Assembly (NCBI RefSeq): GCF_016802725.1
Contig: NC_052666.1
Span: 26,317,497 to 26,381,496, forward strand
Direction of reading: 5' to 3'
Length of the DNA: 64,000 nt
From: Solenopsis invicta
Lineage: Eukaryota; Arthropoda; Insecta; Hymenoptera; Formicidae
This document shows positions 35,974-49,456 of the stretch, piece after piece. The position numbers were made by a program, and so were the translations under genes. Below the pieces are notes generated by a model. That model was not told the DNA's origin, did not search any database, and saw nothing but the letters and a program-made list of their open reading frames with translations. The stretch's first letter is position 1, and each line of letters starts with the position of its first letter.

Positions 35974-38900
35974 TGGCCGGCTTCCAGTTACAAGTAAGTA
36001 TCCGCTCAATGATTCTCTAATTCAAATGCGATATCACTACATGGACTACAGCTCGTATTTACAAATTATTAGCGTATATACGCTAATTTATAAACCCACA
36101 AATTTGTATAAAGTGAGAATGAGGTAATCATTTTTGCTGCGAGATATGTGCTAATTACAAGATATACGATTGTTTTTAACATAAGATTCAAATCGTAACA
36201 ACGTTATAATTACATCAAAGATACATATGAAAACGCACGTTATATCGATTGCAATTATATTATATGAATTAATACTTATTAATATAATGTACAAGTACAT
36301 TATACCTGAAATATCTTTACGTTTTTCAGACTAACAATGCAAGGTGAATCAATCCTTTGGCATTCGTGTCATTTTTTTATTCTTTAGCGACAGAATTCTC
36401 AAAAGAAACAACGAGTTATTGTGTTAAATTAAACTCTTCTTTTTGTTAGTATTAAATGCCATGCTTTAAATGTTCAAACTATACATTTTTTCCTCACACA
36501 AAACTCACTAAGTGTTTAAAATGTAATTTTGATAAGTAGTAGATGAAAAAGGAACATTACGCTGTATATGTATACATTTTTTTTTTATTTTTTAAAATTA
36601 ATATTTATGTAGAGAAAAACATTTAAAGAGAAATATAAGCTAGTGATTTTTTTTTTAGTTTTTCAAATATGGAATGCAAATAAATCTAAACATCATAAAA
36701 CAAGCTTTGGCATTAACTTACTCCAAAAAAGAACTGTTCCAATGTTTTTGGCTTATACTTATTTATATCTTTTTTCCTCAAGTTTAATTTATTATAAATA
36801 ACATTTTTGAACTCTCAAGGTCTTTTTAGAAATTTCAAGAGTAATAACCTTTGGTTGGCAGCAGTCGTTCGTAAACATGTTTTTAAATAGAAAAAGTTCT
36901 ATACAATGAAAGAATCTCACTGTTTCATTGTTTTCCTTTTTTTATCTTTTCCTTCTTGTTTTTCTCACTTTGCCCTTTCCACATGTGGTTATGTCGGCTG
37001 GGGTAACCCAAGGGTTGTAAAAGAAATAACGACAGTTGGGACGAAACGCTTGGGCCAGCTAGACGCCCGCTCTTCTATTGTCATAAGATTTAGCGAGAAA
37101 GATTTTTTTACACGATAGTTAATACTCAAAGTTGGTGCGACTAATAACAAAAACACATTTTTAATACTACTACGATAAATGCCCAATAAAATTATTTTAA
37201 TACTACTACGAAAAATGCCCAATAAAATTATTTTAGCGTTGTAACAATTTATCAAGTGATGCATTATTTGTTTTGTTCGAAGCCATTGAATCTGCATAAT
37301 AATTAAAGGTATCTATACAAGGTAAATTAATAAGTGTAAATATTGCGATGTAAAATTGTGAAAGTATCGAGCATGTGACTTTCATAGTGCATATTTACTG
37401 CGTAATAAACACATGTGGTACATGTAGTATTATTAGAGCTTTCTAATTTTCGATATGATTAATTTTACCAAAATTTATTATTATGCTATAACATTCGGAC
37501 AGAAAAAACAGTACCAAACTATTATCTATTTAGTATTAAAGTAAATTTAATAAATATTTAATATTCTATTTGGCAATCATTGGTTCATATGTAAGCAAGA
37601 CAATATATTTTTCTTTATAATTGAAGCAATGTTACTCTTGTTTACATCTAATTTAATCTTCTTTAAAGAATTTAATGATTTTAAATTTTTCTTTTCAACA
37701 AACTATATTTTTAATTTCGTGTTATAATAGTCTAAAGATCACAATATTATTGTTTTGATAATAATAGTAGTAAAAAAATTTTATTCTTGGTTTGAAGATA
37801 TTGTTATTTCTATATTTTTCTTTCAAATCGGGATGGCTTATAATCACCGTAAAATATTTCAATATCGTTTTTTGGAAAAAAATAAAGTATAAAACTCTAA
37901 TATGAAAATCAAGTTTTCACAATAGTTTTCAAATGATAACTAATTAAAGATGATAATAATAATAAGATAACCAGTAGGATTTATAAATCTCGTAATTTCA
38001 ATGATATTCGACTCATCTGACATACTACTACTAGCAGTGGAATAATACAAGATACATAAGAATTGTGTCGTTTTAGTTACGTAGTTACATTTAATTTGCC
38101 TTAACACAGTCATTGCTTTCAATTTATTCGCGAAGGCAAAAATAGGTACGAATAAAAAGATCTTGCAATGATGATTATTGACAAAAATTGCTGCGATATT
38201 TTGTTTAATATCTTGCAACTGTTTTATGAAGAATTATCTTTAACGCTCTTTGATCCAAAATCCGGATTTTCGCAAATGGTTCATATTTTGACGTAATCAT
38301 GAAATACAAATATCGCAGGAAATTCATGGACAATTCGATGCTACCAACTAAAACGATCAAGACCAAATACGATGACAATGCTAAAGGAAAGAGAACAAAA
38401 TTTCCAAAGCGATACACCACTTCAAAACATTCCTTTACAAACAGGTGATTTGTAAAATCTTTTTCTGTGTAACTGTCAACCGAGTGCGCGATTTAACAGC
38501 CTTTGCATAAACAGTTGCACTTCAACTTTTAAAATATTGATGAATTTCAATAGAATCGACATGCATAAGTGTCTACTCTAAAATATAGAGATCCTTTTTT
38601 CCTTAACAATTTGCGTTATCAATATTATTATTATTATTAATTAAATAATATTGAAATTGGCACATATCGCGCAGCAAAACTGATTTGTTTTTTAAATATA
38701 CATGAAAGGTGTCCTATAAAAAACAAATAAATCCATAAAGTTGAATTTTTAGGAAACAAAAAATTCTCATTTTTAAACCATTTATTGTATGTGGTAGTTT
38801 TTCTCTGGATATATAAAAAATATAAAAACAAAGTTATAGACTTTAATTAATATTTTGAGGAAATATAAAAAATGAAATAAAAACTTGGGTATTTTTTTAC

Positions 38901-41900
38901 AAAAATTTTACATTACTTATTTATAATTATATTTCCTGTTTTCTATTTGACTTTTGGCGGAAAAAATGGATTTGCTTAGTTTTTATGGAAAACCTTTCAT
39001 ATATACATATTCTAATTGTTTCAACTATTTTATTTGTCTAGTTTATTAATAATTATGCGGTTATAAATATTTTTTGTAGGCAATTGTCACATTATGTGAT
39101 TACATTTATAATATATATAATTATTATATACAGAATATTTCTGTTTTAGAGAGAAATCACTGCAGTCATTGCCTAATAGTAATCAAAATTTTCTGACGTC
39201 CCACAAGGAATCGCAATACGGACACCGAGACGATGCCGAAAAAAGGCAAATAGAAGACTCTCAATATCTTCTTCAACAGTCTAACACACAAATTTTAAGC
39301 GCTGCTGCTGAAACTGCACCGATTAGTATATTAGACGCTAGTAAAACTTGTCGAAATGAAAAGCAAGACTGTAATTTGTTAGGAAAAGAATTATCAAACC
39401 CAAGGGAAAAAACTGTCAATCCTGTACAGGATTTCACTCAAAAAGCAACAAAAAAGGATTCTCAGATCTATGTTACGTCAACAAAGCATAGGGATGTTTC
39501 TAAAAGATCAGATATTGAAGCAGCATGCAGCTCGTCTTCATCGAAAGACGAATTGATAAGGAAACAGAATTTTCCTCACAAGTTTGCAAATAAAAATTCT
39601 TGTTCTAAAAGTAAAATTGATTTTTCAAAAGATAAATCTATTTCTGTTTCCGCAAAAAAAGTGAATATTAATGAGGAATGTCCTTTGTCGGAAAATAAAT
39701 CATCAGATACAACCGTACCGCTTCGATTGACGAAACATCGTTCTGATCCTAAAAGGAGCATTAATTCTTCGGAAGATGCTAATGTTTTTGCTAGACAACA
39801 TAAAGAAAAGGTTTTCTCATTAAAAACCAAACTAGATACGTTACAAGAATGTTCCAATGAATCTAGAACTGTTAAAATTTTTTCTAAATGCAATGTTAGC
39901 TCAAGCAACATAATTTCAGAAGCAAAAGCTAATGATTTTACAAACGAAAATGAAAATGCTCAATTAGATTTAGAGTTAGTTAAACATATTGATACATCGT
40001 TACAATATAAAGATATAGGGAATAATATCAGTCAAACAAAAATAAATTTAGAATCTAAATATCCATCAACAGTTAGCCTACATATTAGAAAAAATTCCAA
40101 AGAAATAATTAAAAGAAAAGTAAGTACCAAAAGTTTAGATCAAAATGCATTGCCGATAAAAATACGAAAGAAGAATGAAATTAACACATCATCAGATAAA
40201 GTAGTACTACATAATAATATCGAAATATCCAAATATAAACTAAATCATACAGAGCAAAAAATTTGGGGGAATATTACAAGATATATGACAAAAAATGAAA
40301 ATTATAAATCGCTTAAGCGAAGAAGTGATAAATATAAAGAGAAACAAGAACAACTTCAGAAATATTTTAAAGAATCCTTTGATCCAGACACAAGTGAAAC
40401 TGAAGAAGACCACAAAATTTTGTTAAATTATGTGAAAAGGAAACAACAATCTGATCTATTGCATAATGATACAACAAAAGAAGAGGAAAATTATATTTTT
40501 ACAAAGAAGGAAAAGAAATATTTTCATGAAGAAGGAGACAAAAAGCTAACACATGATACTAACTTCCAGAAAAATATAAAAAGCATAAACTTCAATAACT
40601 CGGACGATTTCACAACCAGCATCGAAGAATGTGCTATGCACGATGCTACAATGGACACGAAAATAAAAGACAAAGCATCGATAGGTAAACGTATTAGGTT
40701 AGCTAATAGTACGCAGGAAAATATGAAGAGCACTAATTCTGATAATTCATGCGATTCCACAGCATGTACCAAAAAATGCTATGCTATGTATAATACTGCA
40801 GATGAAGTGGAAGAAGCATCGACATGCAAAAACGAAACGTTAATTAATAATTCACAGGAAAATACAGAAGACATAAGCTCCGATCATTCATGCGATTCCT
40901 CTGCAAGTACTAAAAAAGATACTGCAACAAAAATGAGAGCAAAAGATGGAGCATTGACATGCACATATGATACATCATCTGATGATTCGCAGGAAAATAC
41001 AGATATTGTAATATTTCGGGATAAAGCAAAATCAAACGGTTCGTGCGATTCTACTGTAATGGAAAAGTTTATGCACGATGCTACAACAGACGAAGAGATA
41101 GAAGATAGACCAGGTAAACATGGCACATTTGCTAATAATTCGCAGAAAAATATTACAGAAAGCACAATACTGCCCGAAATAAAATCTGATAATTCATGCA
41201 ATTCCACTGTTAACACCGAAAAAAATTATGCTACACCTGATACTACGACAGAAAAGAAAATAGTTAAATCATCAATAGATGGAGCATCAACACGCATACG
41301 TGACGTGTCTGCAAATAATTCGCAGAAAAGTATAGAGAATGCAAAATCAATTGAAGAAAAATCCGATAATTCATGCGATTCCACTGCAAACATCAAAAAG
41401 TATTATTCTATGCATGATGTTGCAACAGATAAAAAAGTAGAAAATCGAGCATCAAAATATATAAGTAGCACGTCAGCTAATGATTTGCAAAGAAATAAAA
41501 GAAAATTAATTCCAGTAAAAAAAAAGCGCGTAAAGAATTCTTTATCAATTGTGGCTACAGAAAACAATAATAAAAGTGATACACGCGTAGAACAAAGCAA
41601 AGATATTAACCCATCAACTATTGAAATGGGTTTAAATGAAAATACGAGTAGCAAGGGGGATCAAGACATAAAAAAGCAAGCAGATATTACTTGTATGTCT
41701 ATTCTACAAAACCAGCAGGAAAATCAAGAAATATGCAATACTGAAAATGTTGATTTGAAACAAGACATACGAAGACACGCAACATCAAATTTGGGATTAC
41801 CGATCGCGTTTGCACATGACTCAGCACTATGCAATGTTAATAAGAAAAACAGCTGTGACATGTTGCAAAACGTTAAAAATTTATTAACAAGTAATGATAT

Positions 41901-44900
41901 TTCGAAAGATGGAAAGACGAGCTTTCTTGATCAGTCTTCAGTGACGAAATTAGATAAAAATTCTTTGGAAAGAAGATGTGATGAATCTTGTCTCGTACAA
42001 ATGACAAATTCATCTATATCTCCAAGTCAATCAAATTGCAATCATAATCACTCGTCAGATGATGATAACAGTAGCGATATTGAAGTGGAAATAAAAATAA
42101 AACCCAAATTGAAGTCTCAAATATTGCAGAAGTTTTCACTAAAAGCACCTTGGTCTGCAGTAAATTCATGTATCGAAAATTTACATACGCTTAAGGATAA
42201 TCCAAACTCCCTTAATAATTTTTTTGAAATTAATCATAAATCATCTGAAAGATCCAAACATACGATAACAAATAAAAGCCCGGAAAACAATATGTCATTA
42301 AGTGATAATCAAAATGTTATTATTAAAACTGAGAAAATTACATATGATTCTGTTTCTACTGCTAAAGATAATGCAAAATGTTCTCAACAACAAAATTTTC
42401 AAAACTCTCCAATTTCAAAAGAAGATGAAAATGCGATAGATTCTAGTCAACGAGAAAGGGATAAATGCATGCAACTTGTTGAAACAACAACACAAATAAA
42501 AACTGAGAACAATTCTTTATCAAGAAAACTTGCATGCGGTATGTCTGAGTTAGAAAAACAAATACATGACGCTTCCACGAGGAACAAACGAAAACATAAC
42601 GAAAAACATTCTCAAGATAATACGATTATAAAAAAAGTTAGAAGTGAGTCGGTGCATAATCAGAAAAAAGAGGATAAAAACACATCATGTATCGAACAGA
42701 AAAAAATACAAACAGCAGATAATCCTGAACGAATTAAAACTGCATACAACATGCCTGATTTAGAAGAACAACTACCACAGACTTTCTCGGATATGACGCA
42801 TAGCACACTTCGATCTATTACGGAGATTAATTGTCGATATGCCATGAAATTTTCGAGTCTCAAAGCATCAGATACAAGAAGGGATGTAAGCTTAAAAATC
42901 TGTCAGTCAACACATTCTGCATCAGTATCTCCTCAATCAGAATCTCATCCATCAGAATCTCTTCAATTAACATCTCAATCAGCGCCTCGTCCGTTAGTAA
43001 TTTCTCAATTAACGCCTATTCAATCAACACCTCATCCGTCAGTATCTTTTCAAGTAGCACCTACTCAATCAGCACCTTGTGCGTCAGTACCTTCTCAATT
43101 AGCACCTACTCAATTAGTATCTTGTCCATCAGTATCTTCTCAATTAACGTCTACTCAATCAACACCTCATCCATCAGTATCTTTTCAAATAGCACCTACT
43201 CAATCAATACTTCATCCATCAGTATCTTTTCAAATAGCACCTACTCAATCAGTAACTCATCTGTCAGTATCTTCTCAATTACCATCTACTCAATCAGCGC
43301 CTCGTCCGTTAGTAATTTCTCAATTAGCGCCTATTCAATCAACACCTCATCCGTCAGTATCTTTTCAAGTAGCCCCTACTCAATCAGCACCTCGTGCGTC
43401 AGTACCTTTTCAATTAGCACCTATTCAATCAGTATCTTGTCCATCAGTATCTTCTCAATTAACATTTATTCAATTAACACGTCATCCGTCAGTATCTTCT
43501 CAATTATCATCTGCTCAATCAGCGCCTCGTCCGTTAGTAATTTCTCAATTAACGCCTACTCATTCAACACCTCATCCGTCAGTACCTTTTCAAGTAACAC
43601 CTACTCAATCAGCACCTCGTGCGTCAGTACCTTCGCAATTAGCACCTACTCAATCAGTATCTTGTCCATCAGTATCTTCTCAATTAACGTCTACTCAATC
43701 AACACCTCATCCATCAGTATCTTTTCAAATAGCACCTACTCAATCAGTAACTCATCTGTCAGTATCTTCTCAATTACCATCTACTCAATCAGCGCCTCGT
43801 CCGTTAGTAATTTCTCAATTAGCGCCTATTCAATCAACACCTCATCCGTCAGTATCTTTTCAAGTAGCACCTACTCAATCAGCATCTCGTGCGTCAGTAC
43901 TTTCTCAATTAGCACCTACTCAATCAGTATCTTATCCATCAGTATCTTCTCAATTAGCGTCTACTCAATCAACACCTCATCTATCAGTATCTTTTCAAAT
44001 AGCACCTACTCAATCAGCACCTCGTGCGTCAGTACCTTTTCGATTAGCACCTATTCAATCAGTATCTTGTCCATCAGTATCTTCTCAATTAACGTCCACT
44101 CAATCAGTAACTCATCTGTCAGTATCTTCTCAATTACCATCTACTCAATCAGCGCCTCGTCCGTTAGTAATTTCTCAATTAGCGCCTATTCAATCAACAC
44201 CGCATCCGTCAGTATCTTTTCAAGTAGCACCTACTCAATCAGCATCTCGTGCGTCAGTACTTTCTCAATTAGCACCTACTCAATCAGTATCTTGTCCATC
44301 AGTATCTTCTCAATTAGCGTCTACTCAATCAACACCTCATCCATCAGTATCTTTTCAAGTAGCACCTACTCAATCAGCACCTCGTGCGTCAGTACCTTCT
44401 CAATTAGCACCTACTAAATCAGTATCTTGTCCATCAGTATCTTCTCAATTAGCGTCTACTCAATCAGCACCTACTCAATCAACACTTTGTTCATCAATAT
44501 CTTCGCATTTAACATCTCAATCAGCATATTCTCAATTAGCTTCTCAAACAGCATCTCGTCCATCAGTACCTTCTCAATTAATATCTCAATCGGCTTCTGA
44601 TCCATCAGCATTTTTTCAATCAACACATCCTGAATTAACATTTAAGTTAGTACCAAAATTGCCATCATATGATACTGCTATTAATAAAATACACTTCTCA
44701 TCTAAAATAAACACAACAGTTACACCAGTTGAGATTAATACTCCAAATGTTAACAACGAGCTCACAAATCATAATAACATTTACATTACAATGAAAAATC
44801 TCTATTATCACATTGGATGCTGTCGCAATTTTAATCAATATAGATCTATAATAAGACATATTTCTGTGGAACTAACAGAAAGAATATCTGAACATGTGAA

Positions 44901-47900
44901 ACAAATATATTTAAATTTGATAAATTTGAAAATACTTCTGTGGGCGAAAGATATTCAGAGCATTGTAACTTACATTAATCAATATACGTTATTAAATCCA
45001 CCACTGACAGTGACAGAATTAAACAATTATCTTGATCTCCTGCATATTTGTATCACACTAAGTTCGCAACAGAACGCAAATGCATCACAACATCCGAATG
45101 TTGGCGAATCAGTTTCGAGTGCGTCAATATCAAACGCTAACACGCAATCATCTTTTAGAAATGCTCCATTTCCAGACACAAACAAATTTAAGCAATCTTC
45201 AATACTACATCCGGTGCCAACGATCTCAAATATCAATCAGCAGCAATTGTTGGGCAATTCGACTAATTATTCACAAATACCACACTCGGGACAACCTATG
45301 CCAAATATGCGCCAACAATATAAGTCTCATATATCACTTACAGCACACTCACATAAATCGAATGTCAATCAACAACAATCTTTAGAAAATCCAATACAAA
45401 GCAAGTATATGCGATCGGCAAATATATCGAATGTTGGCACTCAAGAAGCTTTCGTGAATATGAGTAACGTTTCATCATGGAATATTAACATGCACTCATA
45501 TGGGCCAGTAAATCAAGGGAATGTAAACGTGCGTCCTATAAGCAATATGAGACAACCACATGTTGCAAAAAATACCATTAGCAGTACTGCAATCGCGTTT
45601 GCTGCTAATGTGCAGCAACAAAAACAAATATATTCCCAGTCGTCGCAAATAAACTCGAGGATAACAATTTGTCCGCCACTTATTGCAAATCAAAATGTTC
45701 CTCTTGGGACATGTCAAACTGTGCACAATGCTACGTTATCTGAATCTCTCACAGTAAGTCCTGCTGTTCCAGGAATCAATACTGCAATAAGAAATGTTAA
45801 ACATCAAAGCGCAAATGTGAATCAACAGCAAGTAAACTGTATTTCGCAAGTCTCTCCAGCACCTTTGGAAAGAACGAACTTATTACCGCAGTACAATTAT
45901 CCAAATCCAAACGAAACTTCTTTGCACTTACTTCCAGATGTTACAATACACAAGATGCAAAATCATTCCATTCAGAATATTTTACCAGGTCAAAACATGC
46001 AGCAGATATCACAGCAGAAATTGCTGGTAAATCAAGCGAATGCAAATGTGCGTCCTGCAAACAACACAGGACAATCAAATGTCACGTTAAAAAATGTAAT
46101 TAGCAGTACCGAAACTGCAAATCAGCATTTACAACCAAAAGATTCAGGTGTAATTGATTTATCGATTAGCAATATATCGCAGAATGTACAACAAAGTGTG
46201 AATAAAGAAATTCCCCAATCGTTAAATAAAGATTATATGCGAAAGAAGACACAATCTACAAATCTACAAAGAGAAAATTTAAACGCACATAACATATTGC
46301 AAAATACATCTGGCACTTCTCCAAAAACTTCCACTTTGCAGAGTTCAAATGTATTTCCAAATACGATAATGTCTTCACAATATTACAGTGATACAAGTGG
46401 TAAAATGTTTACGTCACCAAAAAACACACAAGCAAATCAAGTTATCTATAATTTTAATCTGATGATGGATAATCAGGCAATTACATTATATAATCAAATG
46501 CGATCATATTTCCACATGCTAGACAAAATGACAAATTCTCTTAACAAACAGGAATGTGAACGTATTCATCGTGAGAAAACAACACTATTTTATTTTTATC
46601 AGCATTTACATAATTACTTAAAGAGCAAGATAAGAAAAGTACAGACTGTTGAAAAATATGTTGATAAAGAATCTCAAGACAATATATCAGAGGCGGTGTT
46701 ACAAGAGAACACGATACAAACATTCGTAGACAAGTTAACAAAGACTCAGTCTAATCAAGTCAATGAAAATACTCCAGTTTGTAATAACAATTTAAAAGAA
46801 CAATCTTCAAAACAAAATATTGACTCGTATATTAAGGAGACTTCAAAATCTACAATGGTAAAGAGTAATTTAGCGCAAAATAAAGAGTCACTTTTTACGC
46901 CTGAGTTTGCAACCAGAACATCACTTTCAAAATACATGAGCTCACAAGAGTCGAATAATAATTTACTAAAGAAGTTATTACTTTATAGGAAAAAGCCACT
47001 GATCGAAAAACAGCCAAAGATTATAGAAAACGTACATGAAACTTCTGACGTTGCAACGTCAAATAATAGTACAGGAAACGATGCACCATCACAATTCTCA
47101 TGTAATACGAAAGATCAAAATAATGAAATATATAATGATAATAATAAAATAATTAATAAAAGTTTGAAAGATAAAATGCGTAATGATGAAAATATTGCAG
47201 TATTAAATTCCACAGAAATACAGTGTGAGCCATTAAACATATCGCCCAGTCTAAAACAAGTTTCGTTAAACAACATGTCGGAATCGGTATCTTCAATAAA
47301 GAAATGCAAATCTACGGAAATAATGCAACGTGAGACGCATGCCGAAACGATATCAAAGTTTTACTTAGCACAGCAAGAAGATCCTACAAACGAATGGAGT
47401 GACGATTCTGATACAACATCTGAAAGCTCTTTTAAATTATATATCGATGAAAATCCAAAAAAATTGCACGAACAATGCGTTCAAGAAGATAATTTAAGTA
47501 CATCACAAAATTCAGCATCATTAACTAATACGACAAAATGCGAATCTACGAAACTAATGCAAGGAGATTCCGAGAAGATACACGAAAAGCAAGTTGAATC
47601 AAGAGAATTTTATTTAAATGCACAACAAGATCCTACGAACAATTTTATCGATGAATCGTCTGACAGTTCCTGGGAACTGTATATCGATGAAAGCCCGAAG
47701 AAATCGCAAAACGATGAACAGTGCGACGAGATATCATCTTCTGAAAAAGATAACTTAAGTACATCACGAGATTCAGTATCATTTGATACGATGTACGAAT
47801 CTTCGAAAAAACTGCAAGTTACTGAAAAGCACGCCGAAACAATATCAGAATTTTGCTCAAATGCACAGCAAGAAGATTTTTCGAACGAACAAAGTAATAA

Positions 47901-49374
47901 TTCTATCGATGAAATGTTCGAGAGTTCTGGAAAACTGCATACCGACGAGAGTGCGAAAAATACAAAGATAGCATCATCTTTTTCGAAAAACATCTCTGAG
48001 GCAAATTCAGTTGATATGCGTCAAGAATTTATGATCGAAACACAAGATACTGAAAATATAAAAGAAGAAAATAGTGAGCAATCGCCTGAAAAGCACGCCA
48101 AAACAATATCAGAATTTTGCTCAAATGCACAGCAAGAAGATTTTTCGAACGAACAAAGTAATAATTCTATCGATGAAATGTTCGAGAGTTCTGGAAAACT
48201 ACATACCGACGAGAGTGCGAAAAATACAAAGGTAGCATCATCTTTTTCGAAAAACATCTCTGAGGCAAATTCAGCTGATATACGTCAAGAATTTATGATC
48301 GAAACACAAGATACTGAAAATATAAAAGAAGAAAATAGTGAGCAATCGGCTGAAAAGCACGCCGAAACAATATCAGAATTTTGCTCAAATCCACAGCAAG
48401 AAGATTTTTTGAACGAACAAAGTAACAATGTTATCGATGAAACGTTTGAGAGTTCCGGAAAATTGTATACCGACGAGAGTGCGAAAAATATAAAAGTAGC
48501 ATTATCTTTTTCGAAAAATATCTCTGAGGCAAATTCAGCTGATATATGTCAAGAATTTGTGACCGAAACACAAAATACTGAAAATATAGAAGAAAAGAGT
48601 GAGCAATCGTTATTAAAAATAGAGGAAATGTACCTTCAGGAAATACCACTGACAAAAATTGAAGTTTTGAAAGATGAATATGAGTATGACAGTATGAGAG
48701 AACATGCGATGGAATTGACTTACCTTTCTGAAGATAATAATAATATAGGAGAGTTTCTTGAAGATATACAAGAAGAAAAGATGATAATAGACACACACAA
48801 CGATATTAACTTAATCAATGAACACGTGGAAGAGGGAAAGATGATAAAAGATATTCACAATGATATTAACACGATCAATGAACAGCTCCAATATATATCC
48901 AAACAGACATATCAAAGTTCTTCATGTAACTTCGTTCAAGAAGACGATCCCGTTGATGTAAATGAAAAAAAAGAAATTTCCACTGAAAACGATGTTCTTA
49001 ATGTCAATATTGTTGAATGTACTTCCGTAGAAAATGATAATGATTCCAAAGTCACTGAGATTATACCAAATATCGTGAACATTAGAAGCATATCGCCATC
49101 GTTATTTGAAAAACTAGATACGAATATATTTTTTAAAAATAATTTAGAGATATTGAATAAAAATGATGAAAAATCGATGAATATAAACGACGATTTGGAA
49201 ATTTCGGATGTGAACGACATACCCTGTTTACGCTGTAAACGTAAGAGTATGGTACGTTGTCAAGCTTGCTTGGAAGCGACTTATTGCTCAAAACGTTGCT
49301 CAGCTTTGTATTGGAAGGCGATACATCACAAGCAATGCAAAGGCGATAATTTTACCTATATCGATCTAGTTTAA
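35974..49374 (+). CDS. Giant disordered MYND-type zinc finger protein, 3419 aa, 3 coding exons
   Basis: The coding exons are 35974-35994 (21 nt, MAGFQLQ), 36330-36343 (14-nt microexon) and 39150-49374. The last is a single 10.2 kb exon whose open frame has no suitable ATG at its 5' edge. The donors CAA|GTAAGT and AAG|GTGAAT, the acceptors TTTTTCAG|ACT and GTTTTAG|AGA, and the phases all agree, giving MAGFQLQTNNAREKSLQSLP at the start. The protein is mostly low-complexity Ser/Asn/Lys/Glu. It has an acidic Cys-containing repeat (about residues 480-785), a 15-aa P/S/Q repeat (about 1283-1795), two helical hydrophobic blocks (about 1880-1985 and 2440-2520), an 88-aa repeat in triplicate (about 2904-3166), and a C-terminal MYND finger (C-x2-C-x7-C-x2-C-x5-C-x3-C-x8-H-x3-C, about 3371-3408). 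MYND fingers usually bind proline-containing peptides in chromatin regulators or scaffolds. No overall family is recognised. Confidence 0.8.
36344..39149. other. Intron 2 of the giant MYND gene
   Basis: About 2.8 kb of AT-rich sequence between the microexon and the main exon. It contains a two-copy 36-bp tandem duplication (37163-37234) and no supported gene on either strand; the minus-strand frames at 37940-38420 have no start context or exon borders. Confidence 0.6.
37163..37234. repeat. Two-copy 36-bp tandem repeat in intron 2
   Basis: AATACTACTACGATAAATGC and the following 16 bases are repeated once head to tail, with a single difference (GATAAA versus GAAAAA). Confidence 0.85.
40590..41500 (+). 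repeat. Coding repeat 1 of the MYND protein: about six diverged acidic units
   Basis: Units of roughly 50-60 codons share the core [N/D]NSCDST followed by a Tyr/Ala-rich stretch, DxTTDxKxxD, and NNSQEN. The best matches start near codons at 40590, 40740, 40885, 41035, 41190 and 41370. The conserved Cys in each unit is unusual for an otherwise disordered region. Confidence 0.7.
42960..44510 (+). repeat. Coding repeat 2 of the MYND protein: 45-bp minisatellite encoding 15-aa P/S/T/Q units
   Basis: More than 30 tandem 45-bp units encode SQLAPTQS-[VA]-[SP]-x-PSVS-type peptides. The marker variant CCTCGTCCGTTAGTAATT recurs at 42985, 43300, 43525, 43795 and 44155, spaced 315, 225, 270 and 360 bp, all multiples of 45. 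This shows higher-order blocks duplicated in register, as from unequal exchange. Because the unit is a multiple of three, a second frame stays open for 528 codons across the array; that frame is a shadow. Confidence 0.92.
47824..48615 (+). repeat. Coding repeat 3 of the MYND protein: three 264-bp units
   Basis: Three head-to-tail copies begin with GAAAAGCACGCC at 47824, 48088 and 48352, exactly 264 bp apart. Each encodes 88 residues (EKHAETISEFCSNAQQEDFS ... TENIKEENSEQS). Copies 1 and 2 are nearly identical, copy 3 is more diverged and one codon shorter. Older, decayed relatives of the same unit are visible just upstream (about 47330-47470 and 47580-47700), so the array has grown from an ancestral motif. 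Confidence 0.93.
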
Positions 49375-49456
49375 AAACACATCTAACAAATTATGACTAC
49401 AACTGCAATATAAATGTCGAGAATCTTTTCTTAGCATTTTAAGCTTCTCAAACCAA

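Noticed and set aside
36906..37118. 70-codon frame with a hydrophobic, signal-peptide-like start
   Set aside because: It lies in intron 2 of the MYND gene, contains the edge of a tandem duplication region and has no supporting exon signals; T-rich DNA readily encodes hydrophobic stretches.
42831..44417. A 528-codon Ser/Ile-rich open frame overlapping the MYND gene's repeat
   Set aside because: It exists because the 45-bp unit is a multiple of three and lacks stops in that frame. Its composition is pure repeat (SISIFSINTSSVS), and the other frame continues as part of a 10 kb coding exon.
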